A DNA stretch of 64,000 bases from Nostoc sp. MS1. GTDB lineage: Bacteria; Cyanobacteriota; Cyanobacteriia; Cyanobacteriales; Nostocaceae. A program made the position numbers and the translations under genes. Shown here one piece after another: positions 53,665 through 62,742 of this stretch (the stretch's first letter is position 1; every line of letters begins with the position of its first letter). The notes beneath the pieces are model-generated. The model ran no database searches and was not told where the DNA came from. It worked only from the letters and a program-made list of their open reading frames with translations. The stretch spans positions 4,027,501 to 4,091,500 of the forward strand of contig NZ_AP023441.1 in NCBI RefSeq assembly GCF_019976755.1, given 5' to 3'.

Positions 53665-56295
53665 ATGCTGGAATCATACCGTCAACACGTTGCCGAAAGA
53701 GCAGCACTAGGGATTCCTCCCTTACCGTTGGATGCAAAACAAACTTCAGAATTATGTGAATTGCTGAAGAATCCACCTAAAGGGGAAGAAGATACATTAT
53801 TACATTTATTGCGCGATCGCGTATCTCCTGGTGTTGATCCTGCGGCTTATGTCAAAGCTGGCTTTCTCACCGCCATTGCCAAGAAGGAAGTCAAAAGCCC
53901 CATCATCTCACCTATACAGGCGGTGCAGTTACTTGGGACAATGGTAGGCGGTTACAACGTCCAGTCCTTAATTGAGTTATTGCAATTCCCCACTGTATCT
54001 GTTTCCGACTCTTCCGAAACACCCTTGGTAATGGGTGGAGAAGGGAAAGAACCAATAGCCGCCTACGCCGCCGCCGCCCTCAGCAAAACCTTGTTGGTGT
54101 ATGATGCTTTCCACGATATTTTGGAATTGGCAAAAACCAACCCCTACGCTAAACGGGTAATTGACTCTTGGGCTGAGGCTGAGTGGTTTACATCACGCCC
54201 CCAGCTACCAGAATATATTAATGTCACCGTGTTTAAAGTGCCTGGGGAAACCAACACCGATGATTTATCCCCCGCCACCCACGCCACTACCCGCCCAGAT
54301 ATTCCCCTCCACGCTTTAGCGATGTTAGAGTCACGGCTACCGGGTAGTTTAGAAACTATTGCTGAGTTGAAGAAAAAAGGACATCCAGTGGCTTATGTTG
54401 GGGATGTGGTAGGTACTGGTTCCTCACGGAAATCAGCAATTAACTCAGTGTTGTGGCATACAGGCGAAAATATACCTTATGTTCCTAACAAACGCGCTGG
54501 GGGGTATATTTTAGGTGGTGCGATCGCTCCCATCTTTTTCAACACAGCCGAAGATGCAGGTGCTTTGCCTATACAGTGCGATGTCACCAAACTAGAAACC
54601 GGCATGGTAATTACCATCTATCCCTACAAAGGCACAATTACCAACGAAGCCGGCGAAGTCATTTCCACCTTCACCCTCAAACCCGACACCATCCTCGATG
54701 AAGTCCGCGCTGGTGGACGTATCCCCCTACTCATCGGGCGTACCCTCACCGACAAAACCCGCCAAGCCTTGGGTTTAGAACCCAGCACCGTCTTCATCCG
54801 TCCTCAACAACCAACCGACACAGGTAAAGGCTACACCCTCGCCCAGAAAATGGTAGGTAAAGCCTGTGGTTTACCCGGTGTGCGTCCCGGTACATCCTGC
54901 GAACCCATCATGACTACCGTTGGTTCCCAGGATACCACCGGCCCTATGACCCGCGACGAACTCAAAGAACTTGCTTGTTTGGGCTTCAGTGCGGACTTAG
55001 TAATGCAAAGCTTCTGTCACACCGCCGCCTACCCCAAACCAGTAGACATCAAAACCCACCACGAACTCCCCGACTTCTTCGCCTCCCGTGGCGGTGTAGC
55101 CTTGCGTCCTGGTGATGGTATCATTCACTCTTGGCTCAACCGAATGCTATTACCAGATACCGTAGGTACTGGCGGCGACTCCCATACCCGCTTCCCCTTG
55201 GGAATTTCCTTCCCCGCAGGTTCCGGGTTAGTGGCCTTCGCTGGCGCATTGGGTGTCATGCCTTTGGATATGCCAGAATCAGTATTGGTAAGATTTAAAG
55301 GCGAATTGCAACCAGGAATTACCCTGCGCGATATTGTTAACGCCATTCCTTACATCGCCATTCAACAAGGCTTGCTGACAGTAGAGAAGGAGAACAAGAA
55401 AAACATCTTCTCAGGACGCATCATGGAAATTGAAGGCTTACCAGACTTAAAAGTTGAACAAGCCTTTGAACTTACCGACGCAACCGCCGAACGTTCCTGT
55501 GCAGGTTCTACAATTAAGCTAAGTGTCGAGACAGTAGCCGAATATCTGCGTTCCAACGTCGCCCTACTGAAGAATTTGATTGCACGGGGTTATCAAGATT
55601 CCCGTACCATCCTCCGCCGTATCGCCCAAATGGAAGCATGGTTAGCCAACCCCGTATTATTAGAAGGTGATGCAGATGCGGAGTATGCAGCAATCATTGA
55701 AATTGATTTAAACGAAATCAAAGAACCAATTGTGGCAGCTCCTAATGACCCCGATAATGTTAAGTTATTATCGGAAGTTGCTAATGACCCAGTACAAGAA
55801 GTATTTTTAGGTTCTTGTATGACAAATATCGGTCATTATCGAGCAACAGCGAAAGTTTTGGAAGGTGCAGGTGAAGTCAAAACTCGCCTGTGGATAGCAC
55901 CACCCACTCGCATGGATGAACACCAATTAAAAGAAGAAGGTGTGTATGCTGTATTTGGTGCGGCTGGCGCGAGAACAGAAATGCCAGGATGCAGCTTGTG
56001 TATGGGAAATCAGGCGCGAGTTGCCGATGGCACAACTGTATTTTCCACCTCCACCCGCAACTTTAACAACCGCATGGGTAAAGGTGCGCGAGTGTATTTA
56101 GGTTCCGCCGAATTAGCCGCCGTTTGTGCCTTGTTAGGACGCATCCCTACAGTACAGGAATATCTGGATATTGTGGCGAATAAGATTCATCCTTTTGCTG
56201 ATAATTTGTATCGGTATTTGAACTTTGATCAAATCGTCGGTTTTGAGGATGAAGGGCGGGTGATTTCTAAAGAGGAGCAAGCTTTGTTGTTATAG
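53665..56295 (+). CDS. acnB: Aconitate hydratase B
   Basis: 876 aa, the AcnB length and domain order, with the N-terminal HEAT-like domain (residues about 1-155) specific to this form. It interconverts citrate and isocitrate in the cytoplasm. The 4Fe-4S ligands are visible: LGSCMTNIGH and PGCSLCMGNQ (the pair Cys-x-x-Cys). The dedicated motif LPDTVGTGGDSHTRFP is present too. In nitrogen-fixing cyanobacteria the 2-oxoglutarate made downstream is the carbon skeleton for ammonium uptake. It is monocistronic. Confidence 0.96.
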   Translation: MLESYRQHVAERAALGIPPLPLDAKQTSELCELLKNPPKGEEDTLLHLLRDRVSPGVDPAAYVKAGFLTAIAKKEVKSPIISPIQAVQLLGTMVGGYNVQSLIELLQFPTVSVSDSSETPLVMGGEGKEPIAAYAAAALSKTLLVYDAFHDILELAKTNPYAKRVIDSWAEAEWFTSRPQLPEYINVTVFKVPGETNTDDLSPATHATTRPDIPLHALAMLESRLPGSLETIAELKKKGHPVAYVGDVVGTGSSRKSAINSVLWHTGENIPYVPNKRAGGYILGGAIAPIFFNTAEDAGALPIQCDVTKLETGMVITIYPYKGTITNEAGEVISTFTLKPDTILDEVRAGGRIPLLIGRTLTDKTRQALGLEPSTVFIRPQQPTDTGKGYTLAQKMVGKACGLPGVRPGTSCEPIMTTVGSQDTTGPMTRDELKELACLGFSADLVMQSFCHTAAYPKPVDIKTHHELPDFFASRGGVALRPGDGIIHSWLNRMLLPDTVGTGGDSHTRFPLGISFPAGSGLVAFAGALGVMPLDMPESVLVRFKGELQPGITLRDIVNAIPYIAIQQGLLTVEKENKKNIFSGRIMEIEGLPDLKVEQAFELTDATAERSCAGSTIKLSVETVAEYLRSNVALLKNLIARGYQDSRTILRRIAQMEAWLANPVLLEGDADAEYAAIIEIDLNEIKEPIVAAPNDPDNVKLLSEVANDPVQEVFLGSCMTNIGHYRATAKVLEGAGEVKTRLWIAPPTRMDEHQLKEEGVYAVFGAAGARTEMPGCSLCMGNQARVADGTTVFSTSTRNFNNRMGKGARVYLGSAELAAVCALLGRIPTVQEYLDIVANKIHPFADNLYRYLNFDQIVGFEDEGRVISKEEQALLL

Positions 56296-56300
56296 TTTAA

Positions 56301-56329
56301 TGAGGGTGAGTCTTGATGGCTCACCCTCA
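56301..56329 (+). terminator. Hairpin after acnB
   Basis: TGAGGGTGAG pairs with CTCACCCTCA across a 9-base loop, 5 bases after the acnB stop; followed by TATATTT. It may end transcripts from both directions (acnB and cpcG4 are convergent). Confidence 0.65.
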
Positions 56330-56404
56330 TATATTTAGATGAAACTGAATAATATCAATTGCTAGCCAAAATGATGAAGCTTAGTCTTTTGTATAACTAA
56401 ACAA

Positions 56405-56490
56405 CTGGGTCTAGTCTTCACTCAATGTAACGCCAAGATAACAGAGAAACTATCATCTTTTCGTCACATCAACGCAAAAACTAGACCCAG
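56405..56490. repeat. Inverted repeat at the 3' end of the cpc operon
   Basis: CTGGGTCTAGT (56405) and its exact complement (56480) enclose 64 bases. It lies just downstream of cpcG4. Transcripts could fold here into a large stem-loop that helps to end or stabilise the operon mRNA. Confidence 0.5.
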
Positions 56491-56519
56491 TATAAAACTA
56501 GACGCTCAGATATTCAATC

Positions 56520-57281
56520 TTAACGTCTGCCACGGTATGGCACTGCATTTAGATAATCGATATCAAAAGCAGAGATTCTTTGTGCGTAGTTGCCTTGGGT
56601 ATTAACTGACGCTGCCAAGTCTGCAAACTTGCGAGGATCACCTTCGCGTAGTTGTTTTTCTTGGAATTTGCGGCTGTAGAATTTGTCCAAGGTGAAGCGC
56701 CAGTCTGTTTGGACTGTACCTGCTTTTTCTTGGAAGTCTTCGCCGTAGCGGGGAGTTACCAAGTTGTGGGGACGACCTTCCATGCGCTTACGTTGGTAAG
56801 GCACGATGTTTTCGCCAAAGCTTTGGGTGTACTCTTCACTGTCAATGAGTGCATCAACAAAACCGCTAAAACCTTTGGTTCCGATAACAATAGACCAAGC
56901 GATTTCTTCTTCTTTGTTGTAAGCAGAACGACCCAACAAGCGTTTGAGGGCGATGTCAACTAGACGGTAATTATTATTAACCGAGACAACTAAGCGGTAG
57001 AAGGCTTCAGATTTAGCTAAACCGCGAATGAAATCACGTACAGAAATAGAACCATTTTTCAGCTGAGATTCTAAAGTTTTTTGGCGGTTGAACTTGAGAA
57101 TTTCATGTTCGCTGAAAACTTGGCGGTAAGCTGCCCAAATGATGTTTTGAATATCAGTGTAGGAGCTAACATCTTCAATGCGATAGATGTATGGTGTATC
57201 TTCGTTTTGATCAGCTAGACCGAAGCTTTTTACCCGGTGATTTTGAGAGCTTGGTTTATATGAAAGTAATGGCAGTGCCAT
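56520..57281 (-). CDS. cpcG4: Phycobilisome rod-core linker CpcG4
   Basis: 253 aa from the ATG at 57281; the eight upstream codons are not typical. N-terminal MALPLLSYKPSSQNHRV and the Pfam linker domain (residues about 25-160, IIWAAYRQVFSEHEILKFNRQ, SVRDFIRGLAKSEAF, RLLGRSAYNKEEEIAW) are shared with the other three copies. The C-terminal tail (residues about 185-253) is soluble. It joins phycocyanin rods to the allophycocyanin core. Fourth and last cpcG of the operon. Confidence 0.93.
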   Translation of the reverse strand: MALPLLSYKPSSQNHRVKSFGLADQNEDTPYIYRIEDVSSYTDIQNIIWAAYRQVFSEHEILKFNRQKTLESQLKNGSISVRDFIRGLAKSEAFYRLVVSVNNNYRLVDIALKRLLGRSAYNKEEEIAWSIVIGTKGFSGFVDALIDSEEYTQSFGENIVPYQRKRMEGRPHNLVTPRYGEDFQEKAGTVQTDWRFTLDKFYSRKFQEKQLREGDPRKFADLAASVNTQGNYAQRISAFDIDYLNAVPYRGRR

Positions 57282-57395
57282 GCTGAGTATTCCCCTTATT
57301 AACAAGTTAAACAGCTAGCTGTTGCAAGTGAAAGAGGTTTGATTTCTCAAAACCCTCCTTCATGCTTTACTTATTTTCCCGCATTAGGTCGGTGG

Positions 57396-58112
57396 CTAGA
57401 GCTGATATCCCAACCAATTTAGGAAGAACAGGAAAGTTAATCCTGCGCTGAAGACCAGCAATACAGCTAATATTGCGATGCCATCATAATTAGGATTGGA
57501 CTTTCTGTACCAATCGGTAGCATAACGGCCTGGGCCTGGTCTAACAATACCAGCGCGATCGCGGTAATCAGCACCGTAACGGGTTGTAAAGCTGAATGGT
57601 CTGTCTGTGGTCAAGCGTTTGCGTTGGTAGGGTACGGTGTAATCACCAAAGGCTTGCTGATACTCATCACTGTCAAGCAAAGCATCAACAAATCCGCCCC
57701 AACCTTTGCTAGCAATTACAATTGACCAAGCAATTTTTTCTTCTTCGTTATAGGGAGATCGTCCCAAGAGCCGCTTAAGAGCCATTTCCACCAGTCGATA
57801 GTTGTTATTTGGTGTCACAACTAGCTGATAAAAGCGCTCTGATTTAGCTAAACCGCGAATAAAATCCTTAACCGTGATTGACCGATTTTTGAGTTGGGTT
57901 TCTAAGCCAATTTGTCGATTGAACTTGAGAATTTCTTGTTCATTAAAAACTTGGCGATAGGCAGCCCAAATCAATTCTTCCATTTCACTGGAAGAGTTGG
58001 CATTTTCTTGACGGTAGATATAAGGGGTGTCCTCATTAATATCAGCCGTCCCAAAACTCGGAACTCGTTGATTTTGAGTTGTGGGTTTGTATTCCAGTAA
58101 AGGTAATGCCAT
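57396..58112 (-). CDS. cpcG3: Membrane-anchored rod linker CpcL (CpcG3)
   Basis: 238 aa from the ATG at 58112. After the usual linker domain the tail is short and ends with a hydrophobic helix (GIAILAVLLVFSAGLTFLFFLNWLGYQL, about residues 210-238), absent from the other three copies. This is the CpcL type. In Anabaena it was shown to attach a core-less rod to photosystem I, giving an antenna-PSI supercomplex. The gene is third among four tandem cpcG genes. I infer its role from the membrane helix plus that literature. Confidence 0.93.
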   Translation of the reverse strand: MALPLLEYKPTTQNQRVPSFGTADINEDTPYIYRQENANSSSEMEELIWAAYRQVFNEQEILKFNRQIGLETQLKNRSITVKDFIRGLAKSERFYQLVVTPNNNYRLVEMALKRLLGRSPYNEEEKIAWSIVIASKGWGGFVDALLDSDEYQQAFGDYTVPYQRKRLTTDRPFSFTTRYGADYRDRAGIVRPGPGRYATDWYRKSNPNYDGIAILAVLLVFSAGLTFLFFLNWLGYQL

Positions 58113-58150
58113 TTTGGAAATCTCCGGTTTCAAAGAAGTTAATCGGCAAC

Positions 58151-58894
58151 TTACCGCACGGGGAAGTTAGCGCTAGGACTTACGGAGAGAGGAATCCCTT
58201 GTGGTGTGTCATTCCGAGTTGTGTCGGGAATTTGAATGTTGGCAGTGCTAACTGGTGTCATGGTGACTGTTTTGATTTCTAGGGATTTAGCCAATTCCAA
58301 GAAATTCTTCACAGCACCGGGTTTGTAGCGCTCATCTTCCAACTTATCGCGCCAGTAGTTGCCGTAGCGTGGGGTGACTAGATTGAAAGGTCTATCTTTA
58401 TAGCGTCGCCGTTGGTAGGGGACTATATTCTCACCAAAGTTGCTCTGATATTCTTCGGAATCTAACAGAGCATCTACAAAGCCATCCCAACCAAGTGTGG
58501 CTATCTTGATTGACCAAGCAATTTCTTCATCCTTATTATAAGGCGCACGACCCAAAAGGCGTTTCAGTGCTAATTCCACAAGGCGGTAATTAGAGTTACT
58601 CTTAATTACTAAGCTCTTGAAAGCCTCTGATTTAGCTAGACCCCGAATGAAATCGCGGACGCTGATAGCCCGATTTTTCAATTGAGATTCTAAATTGCCT
58701 TGGCGGAAGAATTTTAAAATTACGTGTTCGCTAAATACTTGCCGATAAGCTGCCCAAATTAGTTCTTTGAGTTCGCTATCGTAAGCAGCATCTTCGATGC
58801 GGTAGATTCTGGGGGTATCTTCGTTAGGAACTTCGTACCCAGGAACACGCTGATTTTGAGAACTGGGCTTGTATTCTAGTAATGGAATTGCCAT
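58151..58894 (-). CDS. cpcG2: Phycobilisome rod-core linker CpcG2
   Basis: 247 aa from the ATG at 58894. The 13 codons upstream in frame are GACAATT repeat DNA and are not part of the gene. Domain: N-terminal MAIPLLEYKPSSQNQRVPGYEVP, linker domain (about 25-165), and a tail ending TPQGIPLSVSPSANFPVR. It attaches one class of rods to the core. It has high similarity to CpcG1 in the first part, and the gene follows it after 90 bases that contain the repeat. Confidence 0.93.
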   Translation of the reverse strand: MAIPLLEYKPSSQNQRVPGYEVPNEDTPRIYRIEDAAYDSELKELIWAAYRQVFSEHVILKFFRQGNLESQLKNRAISVRDFIRGLAKSEAFKSLVIKSNSNYRLVELALKRLLGRAPYNKDEEIAWSIKIATLGWDGFVDALLDSEEYQSNFGENIVPYQRRRYKDRPFNLVTPRYGNYWRDKLEDERYKPGAVKNFLELAKSLEIKTVTMTPVSTANIQIPDTTRNDTPQGIPLSVSPSANFPVR

Positions 58895-58984
58895 AGTTTG
58901 GTTATTTGTTAATTGACAATTGACAATTGACAATTGACAGTTGTCAGTGGAAATTTTTCCTCCTGCCTCCTGCCTTCTGCCTCC
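58895..58984. repeat. GACAATT heptamers and CCTCCTG repeat between cpcG1 and cpcG2
   Basis: Four GACAATT-type units (about 58913-58938) followed by TGCCTCC-type units (58960-58983). The array is inside the operon, so it is transcribed with it and lies in the untranslated leader of cpcG2. Confidence 0.75.
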
Positions 58985-59824
58985 TCAAGTGGTTTTGTTA
59001 CCAGGAATGTAACGATATGGCAGGGCAACAGCTACGGGTTTAACTGTAACTTCAGGGGTTGTAACTTCGCGGCTGGTGTCGGGGATTTGTATATCTTTAA
59101 TTTGAGAAGTGACGGAAGCGATAGTACGCTGATAGTTCCGTTCTGGAGTAATGATTGAGCCTGCTAATGCCATGAAGTTGGCGGGGATAGCGCGGCGGAT
59201 ATCGTCTTTGGTGAGAGTGCCTGAAGTCCGGGCGCTGTAGAAGGAACGTCCACCTAAAGCATTGAAGCTTTGGCGATCGCGCCAGTAGGCGTTATATCTT
59301 GGGTTAACTAGATTAAAGGGTCTATCTTTAAACCGACGGCGTTGATAAGGTACGATGTCATCGCCAAAGTTTTCTTGATATTCATCGCTGTCTAATAAGG
59401 CATCGATAAAACCATGCAATCCTTTAGTACCAATGACAATAGACCAAGCAATTTCTTCGTCTTTGTTATAAGCAGCCCGTCCCAAGAACCGTTTTAAGAT
59501 GATGTCAACTAAACGGTAGTTGGAATTAAGGTCTGCTACTTGAGTACGGAAAACTTCTGATTTACCCAATCCCCGGATAAAATCGCGGACGCTGATTGCC
59601 CGATTCCGCAATTGTGATTCTAGGAATACTTGGCGATTGCTTTTTATAATCAGGTGTTCACTAAAAATTTGCCGATATCCAGCCCAAATAATGGCATCAA
59701 CATCAGCATCATCAATAGCAGCCGATAGGCGATAAATAGTAGGGGTATCTTCGTTAGGAACTTCGTAGCCTTCTACACGTTGGTTTTGTGAAGATGGTGC
59801 ATATTCCAACAGAGGTATTGACAT
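58985..59824 (-). CDS. cpcG1: Phycobilisome rod-core linker CpcG1
   Basis: 279 aa, longest of the four copies. N-terminal MSIPLLEYAPSSQNQRVEGYEVP and linker domain (about 25-165), then a longer C-terminal tail (about residues 170-279) with RTSGTLTKDDIRRAIPANFMALAGSI. Such tails set which core site the rod binds. It follows cpcF and starts the four-gene cpcG series. Confidence 0.93.
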   Translation of the reverse strand: MSIPLLEYAPSSQNQRVEGYEVPNEDTPTIYRLSAAIDDADVDAIIWAGYRQIFSEHLIIKSNRQVFLESQLRNRAISVRDFIRGLGKSEVFRTQVADLNSNYRLVDIILKRFLGRAAYNKDEEIAWSIVIGTKGLHGFIDALLDSDEYQENFGDDIVPYQRRRFKDRPFNLVNPRYNAYWRDRQSFNALGGRSFYSARTSGTLTKDDIRRAIPANFMALAGSIITPERNYQRTIASVTSQIKDIQIPDTSREVTTPEVTVKPVAVALPYRYIPGNKTT

Positions 59825-59861
59825 TTTTACTTTTACCTTTTCTTATGAAACTCAATTCCCG

Positions 59862-60464
59862 CTATTGACTTTGAGCCAGTAATATACGGGCGCGGACTGA
59901 CCTTTCCGGCTCAGTGTCCAGCATTTGGTTGAATCTGTTATGAATGGGCTGTTGTAAATCTGGGATTGTTGCTAAACCTTGGAGACCTGCGATCGCCGCA
60001 TAACGAATTGACCATTCAGGGTCTTGTGAAACAAAAACCAGTGTTTCCCATACCCTTGTAAGTGCTTTTTGACGCTCAGGCAAATCTAGCTTATGCCAGT
60101 GTAAGTTCCCTAATCCCTTTGTCGCAGCCCGGCGCACACTAGGAGCAAAGTCTGTTGCAGCAGCATCGACTAATACATCTAAAGCACGGGGGTCAGCGAT
60201 CGCCGCGAGAGTGCGAATCGAATAAGCCCGTGCGCCATAGTTGTAGTCATCAATTTGTGTAAGTAACTGGGGAACTGCTATTTCTCCCATCTCTACTAAA
60301 GCATTAGAAGCGATCGCTGCTGCTGTCGGGTTGTTGTAGCCGAACACAGCAATTAAGGTAGAAATTGCAGCTTCATCTTTGGCTATTGCCAGATTTTTCA
60401 CTGCTGTTACCAGTTTCTCTGGTGTATCTGCCTCGGTAACGCCGCGAATTAGTTCGTTAGTCAT
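59862..60464 (-). CDS. cpcF: Phycocyanobilin lyase subunit CpcF
   Basis: 200 aa, HEAT/E-Z repeat protein (ALVEMGEIAVPQLLTQIDDYNYGARAYSIRTLAAIADPRALDVLVDAA). Forms a heterodimer with CpcE that attaches phycocyanobilin to Cys84 of CpcA. Its start codon lies in an ACTAATG heptamer array (ATG-ACT-AAC), giving Met-Thr-Asn-Glu, and there is no ribosome site of its own. It follows cpcE after a 73-base gap that is nearly all repeat DNA. Confidence 0.94.
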   Translation of the reverse strand: MTNELIRGVTEADTPEKLVTAVKNLAIAKDEAAISTLIAVFGYNNPTAAAIASNALVEMGEIAVPQLLTQIDDYNYGARAYSIRTLAAIADPRALDVLVDAAATDFAPSVRRAATKGLGNLHWHKLDLPERQKALTRVWETLVFVSQDPEWSIRYAAIAGLQGLATIPDLQQPIHNRFNQMLDTEPERSVRARILLAQSQ

Positions 60465-60537
60465 TAGTCATTAGTCCACAGTCAACAGTCCACAGTCAAC
60501 AGTCAATTACTATGGACTATGGACTATGGACTGTTGA
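60465..60537. repeat. Heptamer array between cpcE and cpcF
   Basis: Continuous GTCATTA, GTCCACA/GTCAACA and GGACTAT heptamers fill the 73-base gap. The left end contributes the cpcF start codon. Confidence 0.8.
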
Positions 60538-61365
60538 CTAAAGTAGTGAATCCATGAGGTTCATCACCCGGATGGCTGAGTCAGATATTGAGAGGGCGTT
60601 TGATTCTGGTATCTGATGCTCTAGCAATCCTTTGAGGGCAATGAGTTTGAAGCTGTTTTCGGCTTTGGCGTTGGCGATCGCTTCTGCTGCTGCTAAGTAT
60701 CCAATCGCACCTAAATCCCCCAAGGCAACACGGCGTAGGTTCAGGTCGTTACCTTCTAACACTTTCACCAGTAGCTCTCCATATACTGGTTCCTGTGTGA
60801 GTTGGTACATTGCCCTAGCTGCGGCGCACTGCACTCGTGGGACTGGATGTTGGAGAAATGGCTGAATCAGAGGGATTGCTTCGGTAGCACCAACAGCACC
60901 TAAAGCTTCTAACACTGCTTCGTAGGGCTGGACTAGATGTGGTCGTCCTGGTTCTTGCACGGCCTGGGCGACTCCACCATCTAGTAATTTAATTAAGGCT
61001 GGTGTGGCTGTTTTGTCTCTAAGCATTTCTAGAGATTGGGCAGCTGCTTCACGGACATAAAAGTCCTCACATTCCAAGCACTTAATTAAACCCGGTACAG
61101 CTTGGCGATCGCCTAATTTTCCCAAGGCTCTGGCTGCATTGCGTCGCAGAGGATAACCACCGAGTTCTGTTCTATCGGCTTCATCTTCTAACGCTGCAAT
61201 TAGTCCATCAACAGCAGCACGTTCTTTAACCCGATACTTACCCAACCACCAAGCTGCATAATAGCGGAGACTTAAGTCTGATGATTGCAGGTTAGCTATG
61301 GCTAGTTCTGGTGTTAGCTGCGGCCCATTTTCTGCGGAAAATTCTGCCTCACTCGGTTCTATCAT
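60538..61365 (-). CDS. cpcE: Phycocyanobilin lyase subunit CpcE
   Basis: 275 aa from the ATG at 61365; a TTG two codons earlier is possible. Repeated HEAT/E-Z units (LRYYAAWWLGKYR, LGGYPLRRNAARALGKLGDRQAVPGLIKCLECEDFYVREAAAQSLEML) run through the chain. With CpcF it is the EF-type lyase for CpcA-Cys84. It starts 10 bases after the cpcD stop and is surely on the same transcript. Confidence 0.94.
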   Translation of the reverse strand: MIEPSEAEFSAENGPQLTPELAIANLQSSDLSLRYYAAWWLGKYRVKERAAVDGLIAALEDEADRTELGGYPLRRNAARALGKLGDRQAVPGLIKCLECEDFYVREAAAQSLEMLRDKTATPALIKLLDGGVAQAVQEPGRPHLVQPYEAVLEALGAVGATEAIPLIQPFLQHPVPRVQCAAARAMYQLTQEPVYGELLVKVLEGNDLNLRRVALGDLGAIGYLAAAEAIANAKAENSFKLIALKGLLEHQIPESNALSISDSAIRVMNLMDSLL

Positions 61366-61375
61366 CGCCAAGGCG

Positions 61376-61621
61376 TTATTCTGCCTCTGAAGATGTTAAT
61401 GGCTCAATTTTGACGATTTTGCCGCCTAAACGAGTAATTCTTTGGTATTCTTCATTCATCCGGCTGTATGGCACTGTAAGAAATACACTGCCACTATTAC
61501 GAATGTTGTATTTGTTTCTGTCGGTTTCTGCGCTTTGACGCAAGCCTACGACTTCATAACGAAATACTCGACTAGCAGATGAAGAAACGCTACCAGACCC
61601 AAGAGTGGTTTGACCGAACAT
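61376..61621 (-). CDS. cpcD: Phycocyanin rod-terminating linker CpcD
   Basis: 81 aa, the small CpcD domain (FRYEVVGLRQSAETDRNKYNIRNSGSVFLTVPYSRMNEEYQRITRLGGKIVKIEPL). It caps the distal end of rods. Usual size. It follows cpcC after 83 bases with GTTAAC-rich repeat sequence. Confidence 0.94.
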   Translation of the reverse strand: MFGQTTLGSGSVSSSASRVFRYEVVGLRQSAETDRNKYNIRNSGSVFLTVPYSRMNEEYQRITRLGGKIVKIEPLTSSEAE

Positions 61622-61704
61622 TACTTCCTATCTCCTGTTGTTGTTAGTTGACAGTTAACGGTTAACAGTTAACCGTTAACCATTGACAACTGACAAAAAT
61701 CCCA
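61622..61704. repeat. Repeat sequence between cpcC and cpcD
   Basis: AACCGTTAAC/AACAGTTAAC-type short units (about 61650-61690), an inverted heptamer-like array transcribed within the operon. Confidence 0.6.
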
Positions 61705-62565
61705 TCACGCCGAGGTAACGCTAACGATTTTGCCACCTTGTTTGTGAATTTGCTGGATCTTGTCAGAGAGCCGCTCGTAAGGTACTATGAATACCGTGCT
61801 ACTCCGGCGAACACTGGGATAGCCTGGGCTACGGATTCCGGTAACTTCTAGCCGATAAACGCGATCGCCTTCCCCAACGGCATTACCTAAGTTCTTCTTA
61901 GGAGCGACATCTGCTGAAGCCCGGAAACCCCAACTATTATTGGTTCCAGATGGGCCAACAATTGTAGAAGCTTTGTTACTAGCTAATTCTTGAGCCAATC
62001 GAGACTTCTTACCTTCTACTTGAGCGCGATCGCTATTCGCATAACCACGGTACAAGCGGAACATCCGGTTGAAGCCTGCGGTTTTCTGTCCTGGTTGAGT
62101 CTCAAAACCACGATAGTAAGGAGCGACGTTATCGCCGAAATTGCTTTGATACTCCCATGAATCGATATAGGAGTCGATTTCAGCGTCGTAACCTTTCTCT
62201 TGATACAAGTCTAAGTGGTAGATAACTTCAGACTCATCATAAGGAGCGCGACCCAACAAGTGTTTGTAGTTGAGTTCGATTAGCCGAGTTTGGAAGCTGT
62301 TGTAGAAAAATTTCTTTTTGTAGAGTTCTGATTTAGCAACGCTACGCACAAATTCTCGCACAGTCAGATTGCCATCTCTCAATAGAGACTCTGCACTTAC
62401 GAGGCGTTCTGATTTCAGTATGTAGTCATTGCCCAAAACGTGCCGATAAACAGCACGAATTACCGATTCAACTTCTTCTCTGCTGGCGTTGGGGCGTAGT
62501 TCTACTTTAGGTGCGTCGCTAAAAGGCTCTGTTCCCAGCCTGGATGCTGCTGCTGTAATTGCCAT
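61705..62565 (-). CDS. cpcC: Phycocyanin-associated rod linker CpcC
   Basis: 286 aa with an N-terminal linker domain (about 15-165, [48 protein letters not shown]) and a C-terminal CpcD-like domain (about 232-286, [47 protein letters not shown]). It joins phycocyanin hexamers in the rod. Its start is 177 bases after cpcA, with a hairpin between them. Confidence 0.95.
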
Positions 62566-62668
62566 TTTAAGTTTCCCCTATTTTTTTGCCGAGTGCTAAG
62601 TTCTAACCTAAGCGCCTCTAACCCTTAATACCAATTCTTTGAATTTTGAATTGGTATAGATAAAACTA

Positions 62669-62733
62669 TGCCCGGAACGAGATTCAACTGCTAGGTGAAA
62701 ACTACATCCAGCACTTGCACCCCTTTCCGGGCA
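62669..62733 (-). terminator. Hairpin between cpcA and cpcC
   Basis: TGCCCGGAA pairs with TTCCGGGCA around a 47-base loop, downstream of cpcA on the minus strand. A partial terminator or RNA-processing structure here would explain why cpcBA transcripts exceed the linker transcripts, as is known in phycocyanin operons. No perfect T-run follows. Confidence 0.6.
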
Positions 62734-62742
62734 GAAAACTAT

